A stretch of 64,000 nucleotides of DNA from an uncultured Paludibaculum sp. (GCF_963665245.1 NZ_OY762267.1:2852001-2916000), one strand, 5' to 3'; counted from the stretch's first letter, positions 11,029-19,601 are shown. Program-made: numbers and translations. The notes: generated by a model from the sequence alone, not told the origin.

Positions 11029-11200
11029 ATGACGGGCCATCCTCCGGGGGGGCCGGTCCATCTCTCAACGCGGAGTGCACTTGGGCCTCCAGCGAACCCC
11101 GACGGCACTGGCGCTACGGGAAGGCGCGACGCCCCTGACCGGCGAATCCGACTCCGTTCAGCGGGTGCCCGGGACGGAACGAGTGCTCGTACCGGGCAAC
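11029..11200 (+). pseudogene. decayed copy of terminase nuclease N-terminus
   Basis: This segment aligns base by base with the start of the terminase nuclease ORF at 31,050-31,225. Both have ATGACGGGC(C/T)ATC, then ACTTGGGCCTCC(A/G)GCG, then CTGACCGG(C/G)GAAT, then GAC(G/A)GA(A/G)CG(A/T)GT. The intact copy encodes GVDLGLRRDPTALALLE; here only HLGLQRTPTALALRE remains and the frame continues into tandem repeats, so it is a relic. Similarity upstream (10,900-11,028) is too weak to claim. It has no start or stop of its own. Confidence 0.75.
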
Positions 11201-11986
11201 CCTGGGACTGACTCTCTTACCAAGGGCTCCCCCAAGCCGAAGGCTGGGGCTGCCCCGAACACCCACGACCGCCGCTCACCCCGCCCGCAACTGCAATACA
11301 CGTGCCCTGGACGGAACGAGTGCTCGTACTACGCGCCCCTCGGGACTCACCCGCCGACCAAGGGCTCCCCCAAGCCGAAGGCTGGGGCTGCCCCGAACAC
11401 CCACGACCGCCGCTCACCCCCTGCAACGGCAATACACGTGCCCTGGACGGAACGAGTGCTCGTACTACGCGACCCTCGGGACTCACCCGCCGACCAAGGG
11501 TTCCCCCAAGCCGAAGGCTGGGGCTGCCCCGAACACCCACGACCGCCGCTCACCCCCCTGCAACGGCAATACACGTGCCCGGGACGCAACGAGTGCTCGT
11601 ACTACACGACCCAACGACTCACCCGCTTACCAAGGGTTCCCCCAAGCCGAAGGCTGGGGCCGCCCCGAACACAGGCGACCGCCGCCCCCCCCTGCAACGG
11701 CAATACACGTGCCCTGGACGGAACGAGTGCTCGTAGTACGCGCCCCTGGGACTCACCCGCCGACCAAGGGTTCCCCCAAGCCGAAGGCTGGGGCTGCCCC
11801 GAACACCCACGACCGCCGCTCCCCCCCGCAACGGCAATACACGGGCCCTGGACGGAACGAGTGCTCGTACTACACGGCCCTGGGACTCACCCGCTTACCA
11901 AGGGCTCCCCCAAGCCGAAGGCTGGGGCTGCCCCGAACACCCACAACCGCCGCTCACCCCGCCTGCAACTGCAATACGATGGTGAA
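11164..11986. repeat. six tandem ~134-138 bp repeats born from terminase relic
   Basis: Six head-to-tail units, marked by ACCAAGGG at 11219, 11357, 11493, 11629, 11763 and 11897 (periods 138, 136, 136, 134, 134). Each unit holds GGACGGAACGAGTGCTCGTA, whose ACGAG-TG-CTCGT core is a palindrome and which matches the terminase nuclease codons for RTERVLI, and a hairpin CCCCAAGCC-GAA-GGCTGGGG. Length differences lie mostly in a C-run. Because periods are not multiples of three, the open frame crossing the array is not a gene. Units are too long and lack spacers for CRISPR. Confidence 0.9.
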
Positions 11987-12091
11987 AAGTAACGTCTGAC
12001 CGCGCCAACCGGCCCGGCGAGCCTCAGTGGAAACGCCGCGCGCACCGGACACAACTGGCCGTCACAAACGAGAGGAACGGAATCCGTAACC

Positions 12092-12910
12092 ATGACTCAG
12101 CAGGAAAAGGCAGCCCGTTTCCAGGCACTACACGCCGGACCGGGCTGCTTCGTCATTCCCAATCCTTGGGACACCGGCTCCGCGCGCATGCTGGCCGGCC
12201 TGGGCTTCCAGGCATTGGCCACTTCCAGTGCAGCCTCGGCCGTCGCCATGGGCCGCAAGGATGGAGGTCTCACACGGGACGAAGCGCTGGCCCATGCCCG
12301 CATGATCGTCGAGGCGACAGAACTACCCGTCTCGGCCGATCTCGAAAAGGGCTTCGGCGAAAGGCCGGAGGACGTGGCCGAGACCGTCCGCCGTGCGGCT
12401 GAATCCGGGCTGGTGGGCTGCACGATCGAGGATACGACCGGCAAGCCGGAAGCTCCGCTATTCGAGTTCTCGCTGGCCGTGGAACGCATCGCCGCCGGAG
12501 CGCAGGTGGCCCGCGGCCTCGGGTTTCCTTTCTTCCTGACGGCGCGTACCCACAACCTGCTCTTCGCCAATCCCAGCCTGGACGAAACCATCCGGCGGCT
12601 CCGGGCCTTCGAGCAGGCCGGGGCCGAAGTGCTGTTCGCGCCCGGTCTGCCGGATCTGGAGGCGGTGCGTACGGTGTGCTCCGCCGTGTCCAAGCCCTTT
12701 AACTTCATGGCGGGCATCCCGGGCAAGTCGTTCTCCGTGCCCGAGCTCGCGGCCGCCGGAGTGCGGCGCGTCTCCCTGGCCACCTCGCTCTATCGCGCCG
12801 CCATGACCGCATTTCTGGACGCCGCCCGCGCAGTGAAGGATTCCGGTGACCTGGGATTCATCGACCGCACCGTAAACACAAGCGAGCTTTACAAGTTGAT
12901 GGGGCTTTGA
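12092..12910 (+). CDS. isocitrate lyase / PEP mutase superfamily protein
   Basis: 272-aa alpha/beta barrel. Metal-binding region: VSADLEKGFG (~80-90) and GCTIEDTTG (~108-117), both standard in the ICL/PEPM superfamily; N-terminus FVIPNPWDTGSARMLAGLGF is typical of the carboxy-phosphonoenolpyruvate mutase/oxaloacetate decarboxylase-like branch. The KKCGH loop of true isocitrate lyase is replaced by ARTHNLL, so it is not an isocitrate lyase; C-C bond lyase or hydrolase activity on a 2-oxo or methylcitrate-like acid is likely. GAGAGGAA lies upstream of ATG 12092. Stands alone after the repeat array. Confidence 0.85.
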   Translation: MTQQEKAARFQALHAGPGCFVIPNPWDTGSARMLAGLGFQALATSSAASAVAMGRKDGGLTRDEALAHARMIVEATELPVSADLEKGFGERPEDVAETVRRAAESGLVGCTIEDTTGKPEAPLFEFSLAVERIAAGAQVARGLGFPFFLTARTHNLLFANPSLDETIRRLRAFEQAGAEVLFAPGLPDLEAVRTVCSAVSKPFNFMAGIPGKSFSVPELAAAGVRRVSLATSLYRAAMTAFLDAARAVKDSGDLGFIDRTVNTSELYKLMGL

Positions 12911-12912
12911 AG

Positions 12913-13120
12913 CTACCCCACCATCAGGTTCTTGCCTACTGAAAGAATGGAGGGGAACCCGCCATAGTCGACCGCTCCTCCAGCCAGCAGCGGAGACTCG
13001 AAGGTCTGGATGTTCAAGCCCTCCACGGCCAGGATGCCGCTGCCCTTGGCGAGGCTGGCTGCGTCGATACCCTCGGGCAGGAGGCAGGCCGCGCCGGTTC
13101 TCGAAGTGGCGTAGCCACCA
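12913..13120 (-). pseudogene. C-terminal fragment of an unknown chromosomal gene
   Basis: A minus frame ending at TAG 12913 reads ...LLPEGIDAASLAKG, LAVEGLNIQTFESPLLAGG, FPSILSVGKNLMVG, with coding-like composition. No start is found: upstream sequence changes character towards the IS66 remnant. It looks like the 3' end of a gene broken by element insertion. The family is not recognised. Confidence 0.45.
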
Positions 13121-13391
13121 GGAGCGGCCGGGGAACGAGCTGTCCCGTTTCAGTACTATCGCAAGTTGGTGCCCACGCTTCGGCCACAGGCCGAGGAGGG
13201 GGTCGGGGGGAAGAGGTCAAGGGATGCTCCATTTGCACGGACGAGACACCCGCAGGACGCCGAAGGACGTGCGGGTCCTTGTTGCCCACCTGTCGGTCCC
13301 TGGGTGGGTTCGGGCAGGGCCGCGCAGCTCGTACCCGTTGGTCCGCCTTTGACTCGGAGAAGACCGAATCAAGCGGCTTGCAGCGGTCGGC
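13121..13391. other. unassigned stretch between gene fragment and IS66 remnant
   Basis: A minus frame stays open through this stretch but its translation is Pro/Arg/Ser-rich with no recognisable motif, and it would join unrelated sequence to the TnpB start. Probably rearranged debris. Confidence 0.4.
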
Positions 13392-13544
13392 ATTGCTTCG
13401 ACCTGATGCGTCCTGCCCAATGAGGGCTTTCACACGTTCGGCCAAGCGGTCGAAACCGCAGCGCATGTCAGCGGCCTCGGCGGCGAGCCAGATGCGCGCG
13501 CTTTGCTCGCGGTCGAGCGTGCGCAGGCTCGGCAGACCGGTCAA
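13392..13544 (-). pseudogene. IS66 TnpB (Orf2) N-terminal fragment
   Basis: Start ATG 13544 gives ...ARIWLAAEAADMRCGFDRLAERVKALIGQD, the conserved N-terminus of IS66 TnpB (consensus WLA...DMRKGFDGLA). Similarity stops after ~50 residues where the family continues with LFVFRNRRGD, so the gene is truncated. It overlaps TnpA by 4 nt, the usual IS66 coupling. Confidence 0.8.
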
Positions 13545-13870
13545 ACGCGGGACTCCAACACGGCCAACAAAGCGCGCAGATGATTGGGATCGAAGCCTGG
13601 CTCGACGAGCAGGCTCCGGCCGGTGGGCAGCCGAATCTCAATTGCCGGTCCATGCCCAGCCGCCGCTTGAGTCGCCCTGCCGGCGTCCACCAAGTGGACC
13701 TCGACGAAGGGTTGCGGGCCAGCCAGGATCAGACGTTTCTTCCAGGCAAGGAAGTGCGTTGGAGATAGCCCACGTGCCCGGCAGAACGCCGCCGCACTTT
13801 GCCCGCTCCGCTCCTGCTCAGCGACCAACTCCCGCCACTTCGTCCAAGCCTCAGGTCCGCGTATGCGCAT
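13541..13870 (-). CDS. IS66 accessory protein TnpA (Orf1), remnant element
   Basis: ~109 aa: N-terminal HTH (WTKWRELVAEQERSGQSAAAFCRARGLSPTHFLAWKKRL) and C-terminal IEIRLPTGRSLLVEPGFDPNHLRALLAVLE, the hallmark of IS66 TnpA. ATG 13870 fits; a second in-frame start at 13888 adds six residues. TnpC, the transposase proper, is absent, so the element is dead. A group II intron relic begins 50 nt away on the opposite strand. Confidence 0.85.
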   Translation of the reverse strand: MRIRGPEAWTKWRELVAEQERSGQSAAAFCRARGLSPTHFLAWKKRLILAGPQPFVEVHLVDAGRATQAAAGHGPAIEIRLPTGRSLLVEPGFDPNHLRALLAVLESRV

Positions 13871-13920
13871 GACTTCACAGTGGGGCACACGGAGGGTGCA
13901 TTCAAGATGGGGTTTGCGTA

Positions 13921-14308
13921 GCGCTCACAAAACTGCAGCAAGTTAAGCAGACGCTTCGCGAGCGGATGCACGAACCGGTGCTGAAAGTGGGGGAGTGGCT
14001 CGGGCGCGTGCTCAGCGGCTTCTACCAATACCATGCAGTGCCGGGCAACTGGGCGAGCCTGGACCGATTCCGCGAGCGCATAGGGCGATATTGGTGGCGC
14101 GTACTACAACGGCGCAGCCAGAAAGCCCGAGTGAGCGCGGCGCGGGCAACTCGACTCTTCGAGCGCTGGCTGCCACGCCCCCGGCTACTGCATCCACATC
14201 CGGCAGTGCGCTTTGACGCCAGATATCCGAGGTAGGAGCCGTATGCGTGAGCAGCGCCAGTACGGATCTGTGCGGGGGGCGACTAGTGATGGCCGTCCCT
14301 ACCGCGAC
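13921..14308 (+). pseudogene. group II intron relic: RT C-terminus plus domains V-VI
   Basis: The frame 13921-14235 reads TKLQQVKQTLRERM..., LSGFYQYHAVPGN, YWWRVLQRRSQKARV, RLFERWLPRPRLLHPHP: the C-terminal end of a group II intron reverse transcriptase/maturase. It is followed directly (14236-14268) by a domain V-like stem beginning GAGCCGTATGCG and closing ACGGATC, and a domain VI-like stem ending CCCTACCGCGAC near 14308. The RT catalytic part and 5' intron are missing. One base pair of domain V is damaged. It is of a different sequence type from the intron at 16.6 kb. Confidence 0.75.
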
Positions 14309-14492
14309 CCCTTTCCAGAAGAACCGATTGACGAACTGAACTCCTAGATAACCTCACCGAAACGGCACAAGAGAAACCTAACTAGACACCCAGCACACCG
14401 ATCTGATCCGCACAGCCCACTCGCCCAGTAACCGGGATAGTCCCGAGATTCCTGAGACATCTACGTTGCGCCGAAGCTCCCGGGCACACAAG

Positions 14493-15485
14493 TTACCCGG
14501 CCGTCCCTGCACCAGGCCCAGTCCGCTCGTCGGTCCCCCGCTTCCACGCTCGATACCACTCCACGGTCCGCCGAATTCCCTCTGCAAACAAGACCTTCGG
14601 GCGGTAGCCTAGCGCCGCTTCTGACTTCGTGAGATCCGCATACGTAATCGGTACATCCCCAGGAGGGACCGGCAGACGTCTCAACTTCGCCTCCCTATGC
14701 GTGGCTCGTTCGATCTCTGCCACCATTTCACTCAGCGTGACGGGAAACGAGTTCCCCAGATTGAACACGCCATAAGGGCAATTAATGTTCAGAGCAGCCA
14801 GGATTCCATCAATGGTGTCGGAGACAAATGTGTAGTCCCGCCCCATCTGACCATCACCGAAGAATGGAATCTCACGCCCGGTCTCAACACACTCGATAAA
14901 CTTACTGATGGCCAGATCTGGTCTCTGGCGAGGTCCATAAACAGTGAAAAACCGCAGGCAGACAACCTTGATCCCATACAGATGCGAGTAAACATAAGAC
15001 AGCCGTTCGCACGCCAACTTCGTTCCGGCATAGGGTGAAATCGGTCGCAAATCCGGGTCATCCTCTTGAAATGGGATGCGCTGTGTCAGCCCATAGACGG
15101 AACTGGAGGAGGCGAACACAAATCTGTGCGTCCCGGCCCTTCGCGCCGCTTCCAGCAAGACCGCCGTACCCAAGCAGTTGACATCCGTATACAGCACCGG
15201 TTCCTCCAGAGACGGTCGCACACCCGCCCGCGCCGCGAGATGAACCACAGCCTCGGGCCGGAACTCTTGGAACACCCGGTCCACGAAAGCCCCATCTCGG
15301 ATGTCCCCGCGATAGAGCGCCACGGATCCTTGTGCCCCGACAAGTGCGAGATTCTGCTCCTTAATCGTGATCTCATAGAAATCATTCAGATCGTCTAGGA
15401 TCGCCGTCTCGTGACCGCCAACAAGAACCCGTTCGGCGGTGTGCGACCCGATAAAACCCGCCCCCCCTGTAATCAGAATTCGCAT
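14493..15485 (-). CDS. NAD-dependent sugar-nucleotide epimerase (UDP-glucuronate 4-epimerase-like)
   Basis: 330-aa extended short-chain dehydrogenase. NAD-binding TGGAGFIGSH at ~6-15, catalytic Ser in FASSSSVYG, YxxxK as YAGTK (~152-156), substrate region RFFTVYGPRQRPDLAI and FGDGQMGRDYTFV, all as in UDP-glucuronate/UDP-galacturonate 4-epimerases. Likely makes a precursor for surface polysaccharide, consistent with the adjacent glycosyltransferase fragment. The C-terminal 15 residues are poorly conserved. Surrounded by element remnants on both sides. Confidence 0.88.
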   Translation of the reverse strand: MRILITGGAGFIGSHTAERVLVGGHETAILDDLNDFYEITIKEQNLALVGAQGSVALYRGDIRDGAFVDRVFQEFRPEAVVHLAARAGVRPSLEEPVLYTDVNCLGTAVLLEAARRAGTHRFVFASSSSVYGLTQRIPFQEDDPDLRPISPYAGTKLACERLSYVYSHLYGIKVVCLRFFTVYGPRQRPDLAISKFIECVETGREIPFFGDGQMGRDYTFVSDTIDGILAALNINCPYGVFNLGNSFPVTLSEMVAEIERATHREAKLRRLPVPPGDVPITYADLTKSEAALGYRPKVLFAEGIRRTVEWYRAWKRGTDERTGPGAGTAG

Positions 15486-15600
15486 GCCTTTGACTAAGCA
15501 CCCCTCATTGCTGTTTCTGGCTCGAAGAGCTCACCTCCTGACAGTCTCTCCCACCGCAGCACCGTACTCAACATGGCGAACTAAACCACGTGCAGGAACC

Positions 15601-15990
15601 TTAGGTGGCGGCGGCTGCCGATTCTGGCCCGCGCTCCGTAGAGTCCAAGCCCCTCGATCGCATTTGCAACTCAAACAACCTCGCCCGGATTTCGCGAATA
15701 TAGTGCGCCCTCAGTTGGCTGGCAATATGCCCACGTCGGCCTTCCAATGAGCCGAGCCGCAGGATATAGCGATAGAGGAACGATATATTTGCTTCGCCGG
15801 GCATTCGGATCACCAGTGACTTCACGAATCGGCGGCACTCCTGGGCATTCCCAGCCGCGCGAGGCGCGATGGCTTCCTGGCCCCAGCGGCCGGTGCTCAG
15901 ATACTGATAGCGTACCGCAGCTTCCCAACTCACATAGTGTCCATGCTTCAGCGCGTAAGCGTCCAGCCCCTTGACAACCTCGTGGATCAA
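15601..15990 (-). pseudogene. 5'-truncated GT2 glycosyltransferase
   Basis: The frame reads MIHEVVKGLDAYALKHGHYVSWEAA, FLYRYILRLGSLEGRRGHIASQLRAHYI, resembling the C-terminal third of WaaE/WcaA-like family 2 glycosyltransferases (LRLGFLDGxxG motif). An in-frame TAG just upstream and no GT-A catalytic region mean the gene has lost its 5' part. It belonged with the neighbouring epimerase in a polysaccharide locus (inference). Confidence 0.55.
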
Positions 15991-16363
15991 TGTCTAGGAA
16001 AACGTCCAACCGACCCGGACACGACTAACCGTTCATGGACCTCCATGTCCTGCCCTCGTGGAGGGTTCGCGAGAAGATCCTCAAACTTTGCCTTCCCTCG
16101 CTGGAATAGGAAGACGGCCGAGTGGGAGAACCTACCGTGTCAGATTCTCCGCCCTAGAGAACAAAACTCCTTCTCTGCCAGATCACTCTCCAGAGACTTC
16201 TCCCCTGTGAGTCTCAGGCCGGTGTTCCTTTGACTATCCGTCACTGCTGTCCAAGACAGGACACACGTGTCATATCTGGTGTTGAGTTCAAAGGGCTCCT
16301 GACGGGTGGTTTCTGGTATTCCCAGGGGTGGTCTCCGTTCTAGAGGGATTGAGGCTGTCCAAG
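15991..16363. other. non-coding debris left of IS4 element
   Basis: No frame with protein-like composition was found. It lies between the broken glycosyltransferase and the 3' end of the IS4 transposase and should contain one end of that IS; no convincing terminal inverted repeat with the far side (19,455-19,601) was found by eye. Confidence 0.4.
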
Positions 16364-16584
16364 TCAGTACAGAGCGAGGGTCAACTCGCGGTAGGTGAAC
16401 AGGTTGAGCCGCAGCAACGAGGCTAGACTGGACAAGGACCAGTTGGCGAGGGAAAGGTGATGCAGCCACTTCAAGCGCAGCAGCGCGATCAGGGCTGTCC
16501 AAATCTGGATGCGGAGAGCGTTCTCGCTGGTGCCAACGAAGGTCTTCACTGTCAAATTTTGTTTGATCGCCTTGAAAAACAATT
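16364..16584 (-). CDS. IS4-family transposase, exon 2 (downstream of intron)
   Basis: Reads (E)LFFKAIKQNL, VKTFVGTSENALRIQIWTALIALL, SLASLLRLNLFTYREL to a TAG at 16364: the C-terminus of IS4-family (DUF4372-type) transposases. It supplies the Lys of the Y-(2)-R-(3)-E-(6)-K motif. The first two bases (AA, 16584-16583) complete a Glu codon begun by the G at 18560 on the other side of the group II intron. Joined to exon 1 (895 + 221 nt) it makes one 372-codon frame. Confidence 0.85.
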
Positions 16585-16645
16585 GTCGGGTAAGGGACTG
16601 GCGCGGTGCTCAGTTGCCCGGCCCGTTTCCAGCCCCTCCCCATAA

Positions 16646-16678
16646 GAACTGCTCGTGAGGTTTTCCCTCAAGCAGCTC
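16646..16678 (-). ncRNA. group II intron domain V
   Basis: 33-nt hairpin on the minus strand: 5' arm GAGCTGCT pairs with AGCAGTTC (one G-U), then an ACG/TT internal bulge, then GAGG pairing with CCTC closed by a GAAA-type loop. The AGC triad near the 5' end and the GNRA-like loop are the catalytic and docking elements of domain V. No mismatches disturb the outer stem. Confidence 0.85.
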
Positions 16679-16702
16679 ACCCAGTGAATTTCGTCCAAAG
16701 GG

Positions 16703-18040
16703 TTATGAGTCCTGTTGACCGCCGGCCATTTTCACGTCGCCCCGCCCGACTCCGGGCAGCGGCTGGATCTTCCAGTCCCAATACAGCCCCAGTACGTCGT
16801 ACAGGTATTCGTTACTCCATCGCCGCCAGCCCACACTCCGCTTTCGCCGCCGTTTCCGCCGCGTCAACAGTGTCCGGACCTTCATCTCGACGTAGTCGCG
16901 AACCTCGCTAAAGGCTCGACTGGAGTTACCCACTCTGAAGTAGTTCACCCATCCAGCCAGCGTGGCGTTGATCCGCTTCACCAGTGCTTGCGCTGGGGTT
17001 GCTCCCCCGCGCGCAATGATCTCGCGAACCCTCGCCTTCACTGCTTTGCGAGCTTTCTTCTTCGGAGTCATCAGGATGAAATGTCCCCCCCTGTCTTGCC
17101 TGCGTACCCGGCGCAGGTCGAAACCCAGGAACCCGAAGGCTTCCCCGTTCAGCGTATTCACCACCCTGGTCTTCTCCTGGTTCAGCTCCACACCCAGCGG
17201 TGCGATCTGTTCCCGGAGCCGTTGCAGGGCCCGTTCGGCCCAGCCCCGTTTGGTATGGTGCCCACTGACGGTGATCACAACATCGTCGGCGAACCGGTGA
17301 TAGTTGACCGCCTCGTAGCCCCCTTCTGCCGTCTTGCGCCGAATCGTGTCGAAGAACCAGTCGACCTCGTTCAAATAGATGTTCCCCGCCAGCGGGCTGA
17401 ACGGTCCCCCTTGCGGGACACCAATCTTGCCGCCGGCTTGGATCACCTGCTTCACAAGGTGCATGACTTGTGGGTCCTGGATCCGCTTGGCGATCTTGTC
17501 CAGAAGCACCGAATGCCGGATCGTGTCGAAATAGCGCGACAAATCAACATCGATGACCGTGGACATGCGCCGCATCACACTGCGCCTGACTTCCGCCAGC
17601 GCGCGATGTGGTGACCGCCTCGGTCGAAATCCGTAGGAGTTCGGGCAAAAATCCGCCTCGAAGACTGCTTCCAGGATCAGCTTCAGCGCCCCTTGCACCA
17701 CACGGTCGCGGATACAGGGAATCTGCAGCATTCGGACTTTGCCGTTGCCCTTCGGGATCTCCACCCGGCGGTTCGGCATGGGTTTGTACCTGCCTGTGAT
17801 GAGCTCTTCCCGCACCGCCGCCAGAAACGCGGCCTGCCCCGCGGACTCAATGTCCTGGAAGCTCTGGCCGTCGATGCCCGGGGCACCACCGTTCCCTTTG
17901 GCGATACGGTAAGCCTCTTCGAGGGTCTCGATCTTCGTGATGTGCACAAAGAGACCCCAGAAGCGATGCGTCGTTTCAGACTTCGCCTTTCGATAGATCC
18001 GCCGTCTCAGTTCCTGCAGACTGCTGGGTGCCTTTGTCAT
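16703..18040 (-). CDS. ltrA: group II intron reverse transcriptase/maturase
   Basis: 445 aa, full length for this class without endonuclease domain. RT motifs: GGAPGIDGQSF (~51-61), PMPNRRVEIPKGNGKVRMLQIP (RT1-2), SYGFRPRRSPHRAL (~135-148), VIDVDLSRYFDTIRH (catalytic Asp), GVPQGGPFSPLAGNIYLNEVD, and RFADDVV with catalytic FADD at 250-253 in place of YADD. A C-terminal maturase domain (VKRINATLAGWVNYFRVGNSSRAF) is present. It acts in splicing and retrohoming of its host intron. It ends 25 nt before domain V, the standard layout. Confidence 0.95.
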   Translation of the reverse strand: MTKAPSSLQELRRRIYRKAKSETTHRFWGLFVHITKIETLEEAYRIAKGNGGAPGIDGQSFQDIESAGQAAFLAAVREELITGRYKPMPNRRVEIPKGNGKVRMLQIPCIRDRVVQGALKLILEAVFEADFCPNSYGFRPRRSPHRALAEVRRSVMRRMSTVIDVDLSRYFDTIRHSVLLDKIAKRIQDPQVMHLVKQVIQAGGKIGVPQGGPFSPLAGNIYLNEVDWFFDTIRRKTAEGGYEAVNYHRFADDVVITVSGHHTKRGWAERALQRLREQIAPLGVELNQEKTRVVNTLNGEAFGFLGFDLRRVRRQDRGGHFILMTPKKKARKAVKARVREIIARGGATPAQALVKRINATLAGWVNYFRVGNSSRAFSEVRDYVEMKVRTLLTRRKRRRKRSVGWRRWSNEYLYDVLGLYWDWKIQPLPGVGRGDVKMAGGQQDS

Positions 18041-18559
18041 CTCACCCCTGCCTCTCCTTGACGGACGGAATACTCACCGGTCCGGGCCCTTCCCTCCGGG
18101 CGCGTTTTGCTGCACGCCCATCACCGGTACTACGACCCGATCCGCCACCCTGGCGCCTATGCCTGCATTTCCCACTCACGGTTATAGCCGGCATCTCCTC
18201 GACGAGATTTCTTCGCCGGGCACCGAGGGCTTCTCCAGTTTCCACATCGTCCTTCACACCATGTCGCCGCTGATACCCCGCCGGTGAGAGCCGCCGCATC
18301 GGACTCATTTCGGCCAGCCCTTTCTGCTTTCGCACGTTCTAGACCGTCTCAGCCACCGGAATTTCGTGTAACGAGGCTACGTCTGCGTTCACCTTACGTT
18401 GCAACCTGGTGCGTCGCGCACACTCCTTTCTGAGTATGTTGTCGGAGGGCTCCGCCGTCTTGCTTTCGCGCCACGGCGCCTCCCAAGCTACGAGGCCTGA
18501 GTCTTTTGGCCCCGGTCGGTCTTTCACCGACTGGACAATGTGTCCTTGTCTGGACACGC

Positions 18560-19454
18560 CCAGTTTCCAGCGGTCCTTGTAGATGGCGGCAATGGTCGTG
18601 GCGCCGAACTCCAGATGGTTGGTGAGCAGGACGATGACATCGTCCTTTTCGGGGACCCAGACCACGACACGGCGCAGCAGATGCGGGCAGCCGGCGCGGC
18701 CTTTGGCCGAAGAGAGACGGATGATCTGGTCGACACAGATCGCGCTGTTCTGCGGCCTTGTCCGCTCCTCGACAATCTCAAACTGGGCATCGTCTTTCAG
18801 CCGGGTCACGAAGAAGACGCCGGCCTTCGTCCAGCGGCCAAACAGGGCGTAGTCGTTGTAGCCGCGATCCATGGCGACGATGGAGCCGGGATTGGGCAGG
18901 AAGGAGTCGGCCATTTTGACATCGCTCCGGCGGGCTTCGGTGAGCAGCACATAGGCAGGGAGGTAGTCGTCGTGATCAAGGAGGACATGCGCCTTCACGC
19001 CGCCTTTGGCGCGACGGAACTTTGCCCAGGGAAACAGGTTCAGGCACAGGGTAATCGTCGTCGAGTCCAGACTGAGCAGCTTGTTCTTGAAGCGGAACTT
19101 GTGTTTACGCGGGCCGAGGGTCCCACTGTCGCGGAAGCGGGCCAGCGAGGTCCAGAAGAGATCCTCGAACAGGGCGGCAGGGCGGTGTTCATTGGCATAG
19201 GAAAGGGTGGAACGGCGGGGCGCTTTGGCGATGCCGAGGTGCACGAGTTTGCCGAGGCAGCAACTGAGCCCGTTGCAGATCTCGCGAAGGGAGTCGGCGC
19301 GGCCGAGTTGGCAGAAGAGCATGGAAACGAACTGGGTCCAGCAGGTGAAGCCCTTGGCGGAGCGTTCGGCGCCGTGCTTCTTGACGAGAGCGGCGAACTC
19401 GTTGCGGGGGAAGTGGTGCAGCAGTTGATTGAAGAGACTGGCGGCTTGTAGGAT
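18560..19454 (-). CDS. IS4-family transposase, exon 1 (upstream of intron)
   Basis: Reads ILQAASLFNQLLHHFPRNEF, WTQFVSMLFCQLGRADSLREI, LLSLDSTTITL (first catalytic Asp), VAMDRGYNDY (second Asp), AAIYKDRWKL|. Together with exon 2 it gives YKDRWKLELFFKAIK, the YREK signature. No ATG, GTG or TTG lies in frame before ATG 19322, which is inside conserved sequence. An AGGAGG sits 8 nt upstream of an ATC at 19454, so a start codon mutated from ATG is likely. Without splicing the frame continues 73 codons into the intron and stops at 18339. Confidence 0.82.
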
Positions 19455-19601
19455 TGTCTTGCCCTCCTTGGGTGTGGCGCGGGCGCGGTCCCGGTGAGAA
19501 AACGAAACTGCGCCAACGCTTAATTGTAGGAGGGCACCCCTCTCGGCCGTCTAGCGGGGCCAGATTCGGGGCCGGCGGATCCGTCTTAGACAAGAGTACT
19601 C

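Larger units (their letters stand above)
16585..18559 (-). mobile_element. group II intron, 1,975 nt, inserted in transposase gene
   Basis: Boundaries are set by restoration of the transposase frame: 5' exon ...AAACTGG and 3' exon AATTGTTTTTC. The intron starts GCGTGTCCAG, a departure from the usual GUGYG, and ends CCCTTACCCGAC. It holds ~500 nt of 5' RNA domains, a full-length reverse transcriptase (16703-18040), a well-formed domain V (16646-16678) and a domain VI region. Transcribed in the same direction as the host gene, as needed for splicing. All parts appear intact, so it may be active. Confidence 0.85.

Noticed and set aside
11164..11986. CRISPR array
   Set aside because: Units are ~136 bp of continuous repeat with no unique spacers and no cas genes nearby.
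11075..11992. 305-codon open frame across the tandem repeats as a repeat protein
   Set aside because: Repeat periods (138, 136, 134) are not all multiples of three, so each unit is read in a different frame; all frames are equally open because the DNA is GC-rich.
18235..18243. GGAAACTGG inside the intron as its exon-binding site (EBS1)
   Set aside because: It is identical, not complementary, to the 5' exon end GGAAACTGG, so it cannot base-pair with it in RNA. A partial complement (CCAGTC) near the intron 5' end is too weak to claim.
18042..18335. 97-codon frame upstream of the intron RT as a gene
   Set aside because: Lies within the structured 5' RNA domains of the group II intron; coding-like openness is due to high GC.
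15991..19601. terminal inverted repeats of the IS4 element
   Set aside because: Only short CTAGA-type matches were found near both ends; not better than chance, so IS ends are left open.
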